The notes: generated from the letters alone by a model not told the origin. 64,000 nt of DNA from Cylindrospermum sp. NIES-4074 (GCA_003994795.1 AP018269.1:1553346-1617345), one strand, 5' to 3'. Numbered from the stretch's first letter, positions 46,167-55,651 are shown. Translations and numbers: made by a program.

Positions 46167-46866
46167 TTAATCTTTCTCAATTTCCGTAAAAAGATGGTCA
46201 ACGCCAAGTACTCCCCCTACCTTGGGATCTTTCAGCAAAACTTGCCAATCTTCATAGGTTCTAACTATCCCCGTACCAACCCTAATTTCTTCATGGGTTA
46301 ATTGGCCTTGGGGTTCCCCAAAGATTTTCAAGATTTCTTGAAAATTCTGTAGCAGACTGGCGCGAAAATTTAAAAGCATGTACTTTTTCTCCAGGCCCTA
46401 GCTCTACAGTATTAACGTACTCCATTTGGGCCTTATCCTTATAGTATACAAAAGTTTTCGCCTTAGAGAACAGATATAATAATTTTTCCTCATCTCCTGA
46501 GCAACGTTGTAAAGCTAGGTCAGCACAGTACCAAAGTAACCATTTGCCAATTGGTTCCAGTAATCTATCAGCGTTTGAACCACGGCTAACTGGATTGGCT
46601 TCTAAAGTATCAATTAAGACAAGGTTTGGTTTGTCAAGATTTGGATGTATGGCAAATCTTACTAAGCCCCAAACTTCTTTCCCTGTACTAAGTTTGACTA
46701 TATTCATCTTTTCTGAATTACATGTTCTCCACAAATCTGTCCAGGGAAAAGTCCAATTTGTCGGCATATCTTCAGCTAGTGCTTCTGTTACAATACCAAT
46801 GGGTTGCCTTATACCTAAGAATTTTACTGAAACTTCATATGAACCAATATTAATAGCACTGCTCAT
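46167..46866 (-). pseudogene. Frameshifted gene, possibly GNAT-like, function unknown
   Basis: An upstream frame (46866-46291, 191 codons, starts MSSAINIGSYEVSVKF) and a downstream frame (46379-46167, ends VDHLFTEIEKD) overlap by 89 bp. Both read well around a GGGGAACCCC run near 46311-46320, which suggests one gene of about 230 codons with a 1-base shift. The segment LVLIDTLEANPVSRG, PIGKWLLWYCADLAL, LYLFSKAKTFVYYKD has the order of GNAT strands and helix. Two separate overlapping genes remain possible. Confidence 0.45.
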
Positions 46867-47296
46867 TAGTTATGTTCCTTCAATTCTATATAGATCATTC
46901 CATATTTAATTAATAAATTTATTACCGCTTAAAAAAACTCTTAGATTGTTGGCACAAAAAGCTTTGCACAAGATATTTACAGCAGTTTTTATTTAAAACG
47001 TAAACATCCTTTTTTCCTCTCATCTGCGCCTCTGCGTGAAACTTACCCCCTTACTTCACCTTGTAACAACCCTTCCAAATCAGCAAGAGTAGAAAAATCC
47101 AACAATGTCAAAGCTAACTCCTCCCTTATAAAGTAGGGAGCTTTCCTTTCTCTGCAAAACGCTATTCTCGTTCAATCATCTACAGTCTATAATAATTTTT
47201 AGGTGTTTAGTCCGTGCAGGCGGACTTTGTTCCAGTAGCCGCGACTTCTAGTCGTTAGCGGCTCGAAAAATGAAATATCCCTAGAGTAAAAAAACT
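46867..47296. other. Intergenic region with dispersed repeats
   Basis: 430 bp. It includes CTGCGCCTCTGCGTGAAAC and a GTCCGTGCAGGCGGACTTTG repeat, both common between Nostoc genes by recall. No gene is visible. Confidence 0.45.
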
Positions 47297-47482
47297 GTGC
47301 CACTAATTAAAATACAAAGACATTATCTTGTATCTCAGGATGAAGATTCAATAACGGTAGATGTCCCAGAATCAATATTGTTACACTGGAAAAACGACTA
47401 TCAAAAAATTGCTAAAGCCAAAGGAATCTTAAACTCTAAAAAAAAAGCCATACTGGCTCATTTAGAAACTATTCGTCAGTAG
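47297..47482 (+). CDS. Small hypothetical protein
   Basis: 61 residues from a GTG: MPLIKIQRHYLVSQDED, SITVDVPESILLHW, and a Lys-rich helical C-terminus. Size and charge resemble antitoxins, but I recognise no family and no toxin gene follows. The start lacks a strong ribosome site. Confidence 0.4.
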   Translation: MPLIKIQRHYLVSQDEDSITVDVPESILLHWKNDYQKIAKAKGILNSKKKAILAHLETIRQ

Positions 47483-47591
47483 TGGGACATATGAAATATG
47501 AAAGATAAAAAGTTAACTTAGAAATCCATAACAGAACTATAACCTCTTCTCCTCTCCTCCGCGCCTTTGCGCCTCTGCGCGAAACACAAAT

Positions 47592-47795
47592 AGGACTTAC
47601 GCAAAAACTCTCCCAAACTCTTATTCCTCTGTGTCGCGCCAGTTGCTACAACGGGGGGAACCCCACGCCAGTTTGCTCAAGTCGGGAAACCCGCCCACGC
47701 AACTGGCTCCGCAACGCACTGGCTTCTCTGTGTCCTCTGCGGTATGCCTCCGGCACGCTACGCGAACGTTTATTCATGATGAAAGCGTAAGTCCT
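47592..47795. mobile_element. 204-bp inverted-repeat element with nested hairpin insertions
   Basis: The ends AGGACTTACGC (47592-47602) and GCGTAAGTCCT (47785-47795) are perfect 11-bp inverted repeats. Inside, an outer GCCAGT...ACTGGC unit (47638-47723) encloses an inner one (47667-47707). A CCTCCGGCACGCTACGC dispersed repeat follows. A single AGGACTTACGC end also stands at about 62592. Confidence 0.6.
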
Positions 47796-47831
47796 GACAA
47801 ATTTTAGCGATTCCACACAAAGCCAATACCT

Positions 47832-48998
47832 TTAACTCGCTTTAGGCTGTGGATTTCGCCGATACTGTATGAGCAACCCAATCGCCATACCAACACCAAC
47901 AAAAGCAGTAAAGTAAAATAAACCAATCAACCGGATATACATCGGTGGTGCAATACCCTCAACTTCGACTTCCTGCGCTACTTTCACCGCTGGAAATTGG
48001 CGGTTAGAACCTGGTGCAGGTGTTGCTTCTACCTCGATTTTGTGGGGTGAACCATCAAAAAATTGTTCCTGCCATGTTAAATTACCCAATTGGTCAGGCA
48101 TACCTTTGTAGGTAAAAACTGTTAAATTGTGTTCAAGTGCGATCGCCTTTATCTGCAACACCACATCCTTCAAAGGCTGTCCTGTAGCGGCATCCTTCAC
48201 CTGTAGCCCTAAATTAGCAAGTTTCCCTACAGTTGCACTTTTATCTCCCTCTAGGCGGATTTCCAAATCCTGCGATTTCTGGAATGATGGTTCGATAGCT
48301 TCAGAACTGCTTGAGTGTGCGCCGCCATGAGCCTCTGCAACCTCTGCACTAACATTAATAAATATTAAAGTGACTATAGCCACCACAGTCAACGCACTTA
48401 ACAACAAACGCACAGACTGCGGTGCAACTTCTCCTTCTCGCAGTTCTTCTTGTCCGCCGATCACCCAACCACCCAATAATCCAACTGACAACAAAATAGC
48501 AGCGACAACAGCAAAATATTTATATTTGACTGGATTTTCGCGGACGTTTAGATTCAAGTTTTGCTCATAAGGTGCAAATGCTTTTTCCCCCAAAGGTGAA
48601 ACCTTCACCCGCAGTTGGTAATTACCACGAATGGGTAATATTTGTTGAATTTCTAACTTACCATCAGGTGCTGCTGCATTCATTTGCAGTAATTTTGTGC
48701 CCTCAACAATCGGAAAATCTGTTGTTAACCAAGGATTAGCCGGCGGCGTCAGAATTTGTAAGCTAATTAAAGCATTTTTTAAAGGTTTACCAGCAGCATC
48801 AACAGCTTGTAATGTTAGAGTAACGGGAGATTGTGGTTTTTTGGCTTCTGCTTCAAAGGGAAGAATATTTTGTAGAGGCGGGTTAGTGGAGAGTTCTACT
48901 TTAGGGGACGAAGTTTGGGAAACCCCGACAAAACTATAAAGAATTGACAAAGCCACGCAAACGGCACTAATAATCCCAAAAATTCGGTATTTTTTCAT
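47832..48998 (-). CDS. Membrane protein with extracytoplasmic Ig-like domains, possible metal link
   Basis: 388 residues: an N-terminal membrane segment (about 7-25), a beta-rich domain (VTLTLQAVDAAGKPLKNALISLQI), two helices (about 160-180 and 195-215), a His-containing AHGGAHSSS stretch, a second similar beta domain (QVKDAATGQPLKDVVLQI), and a C-terminal helix. It has an internal duplication of the beta domain. It lies downstream of a CbtB-like gene on the same strand, which hints at cobalt or nickel transport, but the function is unknown. Confidence 0.6.
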   Translation of the reverse strand: MKKYRIFGIISAVCVALSILYSFVGVSQTSSPKVELSTNPPLQNILPFEAEAKKPQSPVTLTLQAVDAAGKPLKNALISLQILTPPANPWLTTDFPIVEGTKLLQMNAAAPDGKLEIQQILPIRGNYQLRVKVSPLGEKAFAPYEQNLNLNVRENPVKYKYFAVVAAILLSVGLLGGWVIGGQEELREGEVAPQSVRLLLSALTVVAIVTLIFINVSAEVAEAHGGAHSSSSEAIEPSFQKSQDLEIRLEGDKSATVGKLANLGLQVKDAATGQPLKDVVLQIKAIALEHNLTVFTYKGMPDQLGNLTWQEQFFDGSPHKIEVEATPAPGSNRQFPAVKVAQEVEVEGIAPPMYIRLIGLFYFTAFVGVGMAIGLLIQYRRNPQPKAS

Positions 48999-49257
48999 GA
49001 AACCTGATGATAAATGTAAAAATCTTATGTTTATTTGAAATCTGAAAAATAAGTCAGGCTTAATATTAAATCAAATTCAGGCGTTGTAGAGAGGGAAAAC
49101 AAATTATTTTTACTTAACTTTATTTTTTATAAAAAAGCAGCAAATTGATATTAAATTTTAGTTTACTTGATGATTTAATATCAATTTGCCACGAATTTCA
49201 GAAATTTTCTACTTGGCAAAACCGAATACACTTAAAAAATCGTGTAATTATGATGAT

Positions 49258-49449
49258 TTAGTGACACGCAACGCCTAAAGTATGGTGACGTGCTGAGTGC
49301 GCTGCATTATGAGCCGCAGGATAGGTGGAAAACAAAACAGTCCAGATCACAAGAGAAGATAGCAGCATAAAAAGCGTTACCTGCCCAGGCTTTGACAGGG
49401 TAATACCTGCGGTCTTCTGCAACACTGAAGTACGAGAAAAAGCGGTCAT
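49258..49449 (-). CDS. cbtB: CbtB-like cobalt transporter subunit
   Basis: 63 residues with one membrane helix (about 24-42) and the diagnostic His-rich end HNAAHSARHHTLGVACH. CbtB works with CbtA in predicted cobalt uptake. No cbtA is visible here; the next gene on the strand is the 388-residue membrane protein. I saw no cobalamin riboswitch in the short upstream region. Confidence 0.75.
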   Translation of the reverse strand: MTAFSRTSVLQKTAGITLSKPGQVTLFMLLSSLVIWTVLFSTYPAAHNAAHSARHHTLGVACH

Positions 49450-49726
49450 TTTTCACCTCTCATAATTAATTTGGGTAATTTATCAATCAAAGGGCATTTA
49501 GCCACTGATTGCAAAAAGATATACGATAAACTTTGTGTTTGACAAGTGTGTGCAAAGTGTGATTATCGCCTGTTTTGATGAGATTTATCAAAACAATTTG
49601 TCTCTAATTTACACCTGCTCTATAGTAACGCCTCCGATTAGGCGATCGCTATGCGGGTGCTGTTGCCCATCGCATTTTCCCCACGTCCGCGATAAAATTC
49701 TCAAGCACTACCCCGCAGCTACTCCT

Positions 49727-50560
49727 ATGCAAACCAACTGGGAAACCGTCAAAACCTACGAAGACATCCTGTATGAAAAAACCGACGGTATAGCCAAAAT
49801 CACCATCAACCGCCCCCACAAGCGCAACGCCTTTCGTCCTAAAACCGTATTTGAACTATACGCAGCCTTTTGTGATGCCCGTGAAGACTCCAAAATTGGC
49901 GTGATCCTCCTCACTGGCGCAGGCCCCCACACAGATGGTAAATATGCATTCTGTTCAGGTGGTGATCAAAGTGTCCGGGGACACGCCGGTTATGTAGACG
50001 ATGATGGAACACCCCGCTTAAACGTGCTAGATTTACAGCGCCTGATACGTTCCTTACCTAAAGTAGTAATTGCCCTAGTTGCAGGATATGCAATTGGGGG
50101 TGGTCATGTTTTGCACTTGATTTGTGACCTCACCATTGCCGCCGATAACGCCATTTTTGGACAAACTGGCCCCAAAGTAGGCAGTTTTGACGGTGGTTTT
50201 GGTGCTAGCTATCTGGCCCGCATTGTGGGACAAAAAAAAGCGCGAGAAATTTGGTTTCTTTGTCGCCAATACAACGCCCAACAAGCTTTAGATATGGGTT
50301 TAGTTAATACTGTTGTCCCAGTTGAACAACTGGAAGCGGAAGGGATACAGTGGGCACAGGAAATATTAGAAAAAAGTCCCATCGCCATTCGTTGTCTCAA
50401 ATCAGCATTTAACGCTGACTGTGACGGCCAAGCTGGTTTACAAGAACTTGCTGGTAACGCCACCCTACTCTATTACATGACCGAGGAAGGTTCAGAGGGA
50501 AAACAAGCCTTTCTCGAAAAGCGTCCCCCAAATTTTCGTGACTTCCCTTGGTTACCTTAA
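49727..50560 (+). CDS. menB: 1,4-dihydroxy-2-naphthoyl-CoA synthase
   Basis: Crotonase-fold enzyme that closes the naphthoquinone ring in phylloquinone synthesis. The 277-residue product has [28 protein letters not shown], the oxyanion segment [14 protein letters not shown], and [20 protein letters not shown] 49727 is the family start. The open frame extending to 49535 is not supported. It belongs to the same pathway as menD, about 6 kb away. Confidence 0.96.
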   Translation: MQTNWETVKTYEDILYEKTDGIAKITINRPHKRNAFRPKTVFELYAAFCDAREDSKIGVILLTGAGPHTDGKYAFCSGGDQSVRGHAGYVDDDGTPRLNVLDLQRLIRSLPKVVIALVAGYAIGGGHVLHLICDLTIAADNAIFGQTGPKVGSFDGGFGASYLARIVGQKKAREIWFLCRQYNAQQALDMGLVNTVVPVEQLEAEGIQWAQEILEKSPIAIRCLKSAFNADCDGQAGLQELAGNATLLYYMTEEGSEGKQAFLEKRPPNFRDFPWLP

Positions 50561-50686
50561 ACTTGCAAAAATCGCACCCCTCAACAAGGTGCGATTTTCA
50601 CAGATGCCTAATTTGCAGCACCAGAAATTTTAAAAAGATATCTTAACTTCAGCAAACTAAAAATTGATTACAGTAATAACACTTGG

Positions 50687-51001
50687 CTAAATTAGCACTG
50701 CTTTGGACTTAGCATCTTCTGTGATGCAAGTGGCTGTTTCTTCAACAGGGGCGGGTGCAAGATTTTCTAAATCTGAATCTAAAGAATGAGAAACTGGTAA
50801 AACATGGGTTGCAACTGGCAAACTCCAAGCATCTTCCAAAGTCTCCCAAGGAGGTGCAAAAGCTGGAAGTGCTAAAGAACAAGCTTTCCAACTTGCTTGC
50901 ACCTGTGCGCCCAACTTTTGGCACATTCCACCACGGCGACCCTCTGGTTGGAAATGACGGCAATATCGACAGGCAGATGTTAAAGATTTAATAGGTTTCA
51001 T
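50687..51001 (-). CDS. Conserved Cys-rich small protein
   Basis: 104 residues. The N-terminal half has a Cys cluster (ACRYCRHF, then GGMCQKLG, then WKACSLALPAF) that could bind zinc or an iron-sulphur cluster. The C-terminal half is acidic and low complexity. I recall similar CRYCRH...GRRGG proteins in many cyanobacteria. The function is unknown. Confidence 0.75.
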   Translation of the reverse strand: MKPIKSLTSACRYCRHFQPEGRRGGMCQKLGAQVQASWKACSLALPAFAPPWETLEDAWSLPVATHVLPVSHSLDSDLENLAPAPVEETATCITEDAKSKAVLI

Positions 51002-51554
51002 TTGGGTTCATCTTTAGTGCCGTTTCGGGCTGATGTTCACCTTTATATTTTGCTTCTATATATAAATAGGCATTAATGCCAACAAGTCATTATTTTCACT
51101 GGGTTCTAGCGATCCCCAGCAATAAATAAACTTTATGATGTTTTTATATTCTTGTTATATTTGTAAATGATTATTGAAGTGTACACCCCCTTGCTCGTAG
51201 CTAAAACTTATAGGGGATCAAAGCTAAAACTCTAGCTTTACATTTAAACAAGTTTTTATATTCATCCTTAAGCCATATTAAAACCACTGTTTTTGAGGCT
51301 AATTCGTCTATATCATCCAGCAGGGCTGGTTATTGTAGCAGAGAATTATCGAGGATATGAAAGAATTAACGGGTGAATAGAGAATTGGCAGCAGGGGGAG
51401 TGTGGGGAGTGCTGAGTGCTGAGTGCTGAGTGCTGAGTGCTGAGTGTGGGGAGTGTGGGGGGGCAGGGGGGATAATTACTTATTGCCTCTTGCCTGTTCC
51501 CTCCCTCAATGACTAATGACCAATGACTAATGACCAATGACTAATGACCAATGA
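51002..51554. other. Gene-free region ending in heptad arrays
   Basis: 553 bp. The left part is AT-rich and featureless to me. From 51400 it is taken up by two heptad arrays, listed separately. Confidence 0.5.
51407..51441. repeat. Heptad repeat GAGTGCT
   Basis: Five perfect GAGTGCT units, flanked by GTGGGGAGTG-type sequence. Confidence 0.9.
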
Positions 51555-51563
51555 CTAATGAAC
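51508..51563. repeat. Alternating heptad repeat overlapping the dciA stop
   Basis: Eight units alternate AATGACT and AATGACC, a 14-bp higher-order repeat. The last unit, on the minus strand, supplies the final codons and the TAG stop of the DciA-like gene. Confidence 0.9.
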
Positions 51564-52106
51564 AATGTGTTTAGTAGCACAGGGTGAACAGACACGCCAG
51601 CGTTCGAGTTCACCGGGTGGGGTGGGGCATTGACATTGAGGACAAAGGGGTAAATTATGCGATCGCGTTTGCATTGTCTTAGCCCAACTTTCAAAAGCAT
51701 CGTTTGCAGTCTTTATAGTGTTTGCAGCCTCAGGACGAGGGCTAATTTTAGCCCCAAGGTAACTGGGATGTTCATGGGGTAAAACTGTGGGGGGCAGCTT
51801 TTGAACATCCGGTGGACGCTGCCAATCAGCACTTGAGAAGCGAATATCCACTAGAGGCGTAGGCAGCTTTTGATTCAACTTGAGAAGTAGGGATTGGCGT
51901 CCAAAAGTCAGATTCTGCGCCCAAGCAGCACTAGAAGTTGCTACCCATAAAACATCACGCTGAATCGACACCGGTCGAGCATTGACAGCAACTACAGCGC
52001 CCACAACTTCTGCCCAACAATTGAGCAAGCGCTGAAATGGTGGCTCTTGCCATTTAGTCTGCTGTTCCAGAACGCCTAAAATATCATTAACTGATTTCAA
52101 CGACAT
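51555..52106 (-). CDS. DciA-like protein (DUF721) with C-terminal zinc ribbon
   Basis: 183 residues. The N-terminal part has the DUF721/DciA pattern (VNDILGVLEQQ, LLNCWAEVVGAVVAVNARPV, DVLWVATSSAAWAQNLTF). DciA proteins load replicative helicase in many bacteria. A C-terminal CPQCQCPTPPGELERW..CSPC looks like a zinc ribbon. The end IVH-stop is made by a heptad array. Confidence 0.8.
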   Translation of the reverse strand: MSLKSVNDILGVLEQQTKWQEPPFQRLLNCWAEVVGAVVAVNARPVSIQRDVLWVATSSAAWAQNLTFGRQSLLLKLNQKLPTPLVDIRFSSADWQRPPDVQKLPPTVLPHEHPSYLGAKISPRPEAANTIKTANDAFESWAKTMQTRSHNLPLCPQCQCPTPPGELERWRVCSPCATKHIVH

Positions 52107-52215
52107 CTTGCGAAAGAGAGCAAAAATTAAGCTTGGTTCTGGGATCTATACTATTAGACAATTTTCACTAGTATCGAAAGTTCATCCAGCAGTCCACGTT
52201 TGAGGCACACATCGA

Positions 52216-53394
52216 ATGAGTCAAAATCCCCTGAGTGATTCCGCCGGCAGCACTCAATCGTCTAAAGCACCTGGGTTGAAGCCAGCCCTAGCGGTAGCGC
52301 TGGCGAGTTTAGAAGTGCAGCTAGATCAAGAGTTAACCCGATACCGACGCGCACGTGCTGGCATGAGGACACAAAAACAAGCCCGTGGAGGGTATATTGA
52401 TAGTCAACCTCAGCAGTTGACTGGCACAAAAGCAACAGCGGGCAGAATTCAGGCATTGGTAGCAGACAATAAAATCACTGCCACACCTCCAGAGAAATCA
52501 GTGCCAGCTTTGGCTAAATCGGAGGAAGTAAGTTATGTTCAGGAGCCTACCAAAACCCCAACTCCGCCACCCCTACCAAAATCTGCCAGCAGCATAGTGC
52601 CTGCGGTGGTTAAAACTCCTGAAAGTGAAAATCGCCGATCGCCAGATGATGCCCCTAGTCAGCCAGATGACTACTTAGAATCTAGTGAAGCACTGCTGCG
52701 GAGTTTGACAGCAGAGCAACAAGAAATAAAAAAAACCAGTAATACTAACGACAGTCTGTTATCACCTTTGGGTATCGGTTCGATGTTGCTGCTCTTAGTG
52801 GCAAGTCTGACTCTGGGTTATGTAGTCTTCAATCCCAAAGGCTTGCCGCAGTTGAACTTAGCCAAATTGTCTAACGCCAGTTCGTCTCCCTCTGGAGAAA
52901 ATACAGAAACAGCTGCGAATAATCCTCAACCTCCGGCCGAGCAAGAATCCGCGCTGTTACCCAAGTATCCCAATTTAGCCGCCAAAGAATTTCCAGAGGT
53001 AAGAGATCCTAATGATGTAGTGGGCTTGAAACCCAAAATCCAACCAACGCCCACAGCAGTAACTACCCCACTCGCTGTTGCACCACCATTAAATCCTGTA
53101 GTCCCCCTGAATCCAACCCCAATTGCCACGCCAGAACCATTAGCACAGCCAACTATTACCCCACCACAGGTGAATGCAGAAATCAAACTGCCAGCAGATG
53201 GGTTTTATCATATAGTGACTGATAATCAAGGCGATGGTGCGCTAGCCGCTGCCCGACAAGTAGTTCCCGATGCTTATTTATCACAAAATAAAAAATTTAT
53301 TTATCTGGGTGCTTTAAAGACTCAAGAGGAAGTACAACAGAGGTTGCAGCAGCTACAAACAAAGGGAATTAAAGCACGCCTCCAGCAGCCATGA
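52216..53394 (+). CDS. Membrane protein with C-terminal SPOR-like domain
   Basis: 392 residues: a basic N-terminal cytoplasmic region (RYRRARAGMR), a Pro-rich stretch, one membrane helix (about 185-206), a long Pro/Thr-rich extracytoplasmic linker, and a C-terminal SPOR-like fold (GFYHIVTDNQGDGALAAARQ, FIYLGALKTQEEVQQRLQQL). A wall-binding role at septa is suggested by the domain. It is divergent from dciA. Confidence 0.75.
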   Translation: MSQNPLSDSAGSTQSSKAPGLKPALAVALASLEVQLDQELTRYRRARAGMRTQKQARGGYIDSQPQQLTGTKATAGRIQALVADNKITATPPEKSVPALAKSEEVSYVQEPTKTPTPPPLPKSASSIVPAVVKTPESENRRSPDDAPSQPDDYLESSEALLRSLTAEQQEIKKTSNTNDSLLSPLGIGSMLLLLVASLTLGYVVFNPKGLPQLNLAKLSNASSSPSGENTETAANNPQPPAEQESALLPKYPNLAAKEFPEVRDPNDVVGLKPKIQPTPTAVTTPLAVAPPLNPVVPLNPTPIATPEPLAQPTITPPQVNAEIKLPADGFYHIVTDNQGDGALAAARQVVPDAYLSQNKKFIYLGALKTQEEVQQRLQQLQTKGIKARLQQP

Positions 53395-53479
53395 GTGATA
53401 AAAATCTAAGATACCATGAGGGAAATAGCGATCGCGAGCCTCTGCCTATTGAAGGGCCAAAAGTGAATGGAGAGCGAAT

Positions 53480-54205
53480 ATGGAATTGATGAAGCGTATG
53501 CTGCGGGTGATTCGCGCTAACTTCAATAGTTTGGTGGGCAGCGCAGAAGATCCAGAAAAAATTCTGGAACAAGCCTTTCTGGAGATGCAGGAAAATTTGG
53601 TGCTATTACGGCAGGGCGTAGCACAAGCGATCGCTACCCAAAAACGCACTGAACGGCAAGCAGCGGCGGCTCAGTCTCAAGCAGAGGAATGGTATCGTCG
53701 CGCCCAATTAGCACTGCAACAAGGCAACGAAACCCTAGCACGGGAAGCTCTCACTAAACGCCAAGCTTATAAAGAAACTGCTACAGCTTTGTCTAACCAG
53801 ATAGAGCAACAAAACGAGGTGGTGGTGAAGCTAAAACAAGATATGCGATCGCTAGAGTTAAAAATTGCTGAGGTAAAAACCAAAAAAGATATGTACATTG
53901 CCCGTGCCCGTTCCGCTGAGGCATCTTATAAACTGCAAGAAATGCTGGGCGGAGTTTCCTCTACAGCCAGTCAAGGCGTTTTGGAGCGCATGGAAGAAAA
54001 GGTTTTGCAGATAGAAGCGAAATCAGAAGCGATCGCTCAACTTGGTGGTGATGACCTGGAACAAAAATTTGCCTCTTTAGACTCTACTAAAGATATTGAT
54101 GCCGAACTGGCAGCAATGAAGACTCAGGTTGTCAACCAGGAAAGTTTACTCCCAGAGGGGCAGGAAAATACTCAACAGCAGTTACCCAAGACTCAGCAAC
54201 CTTAA
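53480..54205 (+). CDS. PspA/IM30 family protein (shorter paralogue)
   Basis: 241 residues, almost all coiled coil, of the ESCRT-III-related PspA family. It shares AEDPEKILEQAFLEMQENLV and RQGVAQAIATQKRTERQ with the next gene. It lacks the C-terminal helix that marks Vipp1 and ends in a Gln-rich tail. The pair is a tandem duplication with 163 bp between genes. Confidence 0.88.
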   Translation: MELMKRMLRVIRANFNSLVGSAEDPEKILEQAFLEMQENLVLLRQGVAQAIATQKRTERQAAAAQSQAEEWYRRAQLALQQGNETLAREALTKRQAYKETATALSNQIEQQNEVVVKLKQDMRSLELKIAEVKTKKDMYIARARSAEASYKLQEMLGGVSSTASQGVLERMEEKVLQIEAKSEAIAQLGGDDLEQKFASLDSTKDIDAELAAMKTQVVNQESLLPEGQENTQQQLPKTQQP

Positions 54206-54368
54206 AGTTGTGGGTAATAACTGTAAGTTGGTGATATCTTCACAATCGAGGATGAGGAGGAATTAACGATCTAAACTGGAAAGATAAGATGAAAAAAGGT
54301 AGTTATTAATCAGTAAAAAAGTTAATTGCTCAACAAAGCGCATTACCTAAAGAAGGAAAAACAAAGTT

Positions 54369-55145
54369 ATGGGATTATTTGATCGTCTTAAGCGAGTAGT
54401 TAGTGCTAACCTCAACGACCTGGTAAATAAGGCAGAAGACCCAGAAAAGATGCTAGAACAAGCCGTCCTGGAAATGCAGGAAGACTTGGTTCAGCTGCGT
54501 CAGGGAGTCGCCCAAGCGATCGCCGCCCAAAAACGCACCGAAAAGCAGTACAATGATGCCCAAAATGAAATCAATAAATGGCAACGTAATGCCCAGCTAG
54601 CCTTGCAAAAGGGTGACGAAAACTTAGCAAGGCAAGCTCTGGAGCGTAAGAAATCCTATACTGACACTGGTGCTGCACTCAAAACTAGCTTAGATCAACA
54701 AAATACTCAGGTAGAAACCCTCAAGCGCAGTCTCATCCAGCTAGAAAGCAAGATTGCTGAAGCTAAGACCAAGAAAGAAATGCTCAAAGCCCGGATTACC
54801 ACCGCCAAAGCTCAAGAGCAACTCCAAGGCATGGTAAGTGGAATGAATACCAGCAGCGCTATGTCTGCCTTTGAGCGGATGGAAGAAAAGGTCTTGATGC
54901 AAGAAGCTAGGGCCCAGTCAGCAGGAGAGTTAGCAGGTGCAGATTTAGAAACCCAATTTGCTCGCTTGGAAGGTAGTAGTGATGTTGATGATGAATTGGC
55001 AGCTTTGAAGGCAAGTATGCTACCTCCAGCTACACCACAAAATCAAGCGCAGCTACCACCACAGCAACCAACAACTACGGCTAAATCGGCTGAACCCACT
55101 GATTCTGACTTGGAGAGGCTCAAGAGAGAATTGGATCAACTTTAA
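54369..55145 (+). CDS. vipp1: Vipp1/IM30 membrane-remodelling protein
   Basis: 258 residues. The N-terminal amphipathic helix MGLFDRLKRVVSANLNDLV and the central coiled coil are typical, and the extra C-terminal helix DSDLERLKRELDQL separated by a Pro/Gln linker marks it as Vipp1. It forms ESCRT-III-like rings and supports thylakoid membranes. GAAGGA stands upstream of the start. A hairpin terminator follows. Confidence 0.93.
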   Translation: MGLFDRLKRVVSANLNDLVNKAEDPEKMLEQAVLEMQEDLVQLRQGVAQAIAAQKRTEKQYNDAQNEINKWQRNAQLALQKGDENLARQALERKKSYTDTGAALKTSLDQQNTQVETLKRSLIQLESKIAEAKTKKEMLKARITTAKAQEQLQGMVSGMNTSSAMSAFERMEEKVLMQEARAQSAGELAGADLETQFARLEGSSDVDDELAALKASMLPPATPQNQAQLPPQQPTTTAKSAEPTDSDLERLKRELDQL

Positions 55146-55172
55146 CCTTTGCAGACAAATAAGAAAGTGCTG

Positions 55173-55212
55173 ATCCCACACCTCCAGGTTGTGGGATTTC
55201 GCATCATTTTGT
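55173..55212 (+). terminator. Probable terminator of vipp1
   Basis: An 8-bp stem ATCCCACA/TGTGGGAT with inner CCT/AGG pairing, followed by a broken T-rich tract (TTTTGTCTTTT). It is 28 bp after the stop. Confidence 0.55.
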
Positions 55213-55315
55213 CTTTTGTATGTTCTTTCCACTGATAACTGACAACTGGCTCTCAGATTGGGATAAAGTATTTTGTGTGCCAACTTTGATCGATGCCACC
55301 TGATGGAGATGTCTA

Positions 55316-55651
55316 ATGAGTAAGGGTGTAACCACCATAACTGATGCTGAGTTTGAAACCGAAGTGTTGACAGCCGATCTGCCAGTATTGGTTTACTTTT
55401 GGGCTTCTTGGTGCGGGCCTTGTCAATTGATGTCCCCAGTGATTAACTCAGCGGCTACCACATACAGCGATCGCCTGAAAATTGTCAAAATGGAAATTGA
55501 CCCTAACCCCGTAACTGTGAAGCAGTACCAGGTTGAAGGTGTACCAGCACTCAGACTAATTAAAGGCAACCAACTATTAGAATCTGTTGAGGGAGTAATT
55601 AACAAAGTGAAATTACTCAGCATCTTAGAGCAACACTTAAAGAGTAATTAG
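55316..55651 (+). CDS. Thioredoxin
   Basis: 111-residue thioredoxin fold with the active site WCGPCQ, preceded by YFWAS, and the cis-Pro in VEGVPALRLIKG. The catalytic Cys pair is present. The chain is diverged from m-type thioredoxins (for example INSAATTYSDRLKIVKMEID), so it is probably a minor form. Confidence 0.92.
   Translation: MSKGVTTITDAEFETEVLTADLPVLVYFWASWCGPCQLMSPVINSAATTYSDRLKIVKMEIDPNPVTVKQYQVEGVPALRLIKGNQLLESVEGVINKVKLLSILEQHLKSN

Noticed and set aside
49450-49726. Cobalamin riboswitch upstream of the CbtB-like gene
   Set aside because: A GCCACTG string is present, but on the wrong strand and without the other conserved blocks.
49535-49726. 64-codon N-terminal extension of menB
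   Set aside because: The extension is Cys-rich, non-conserved in type and contains promoter-like sequence; MenB proteins begin at the ATG at 49727.
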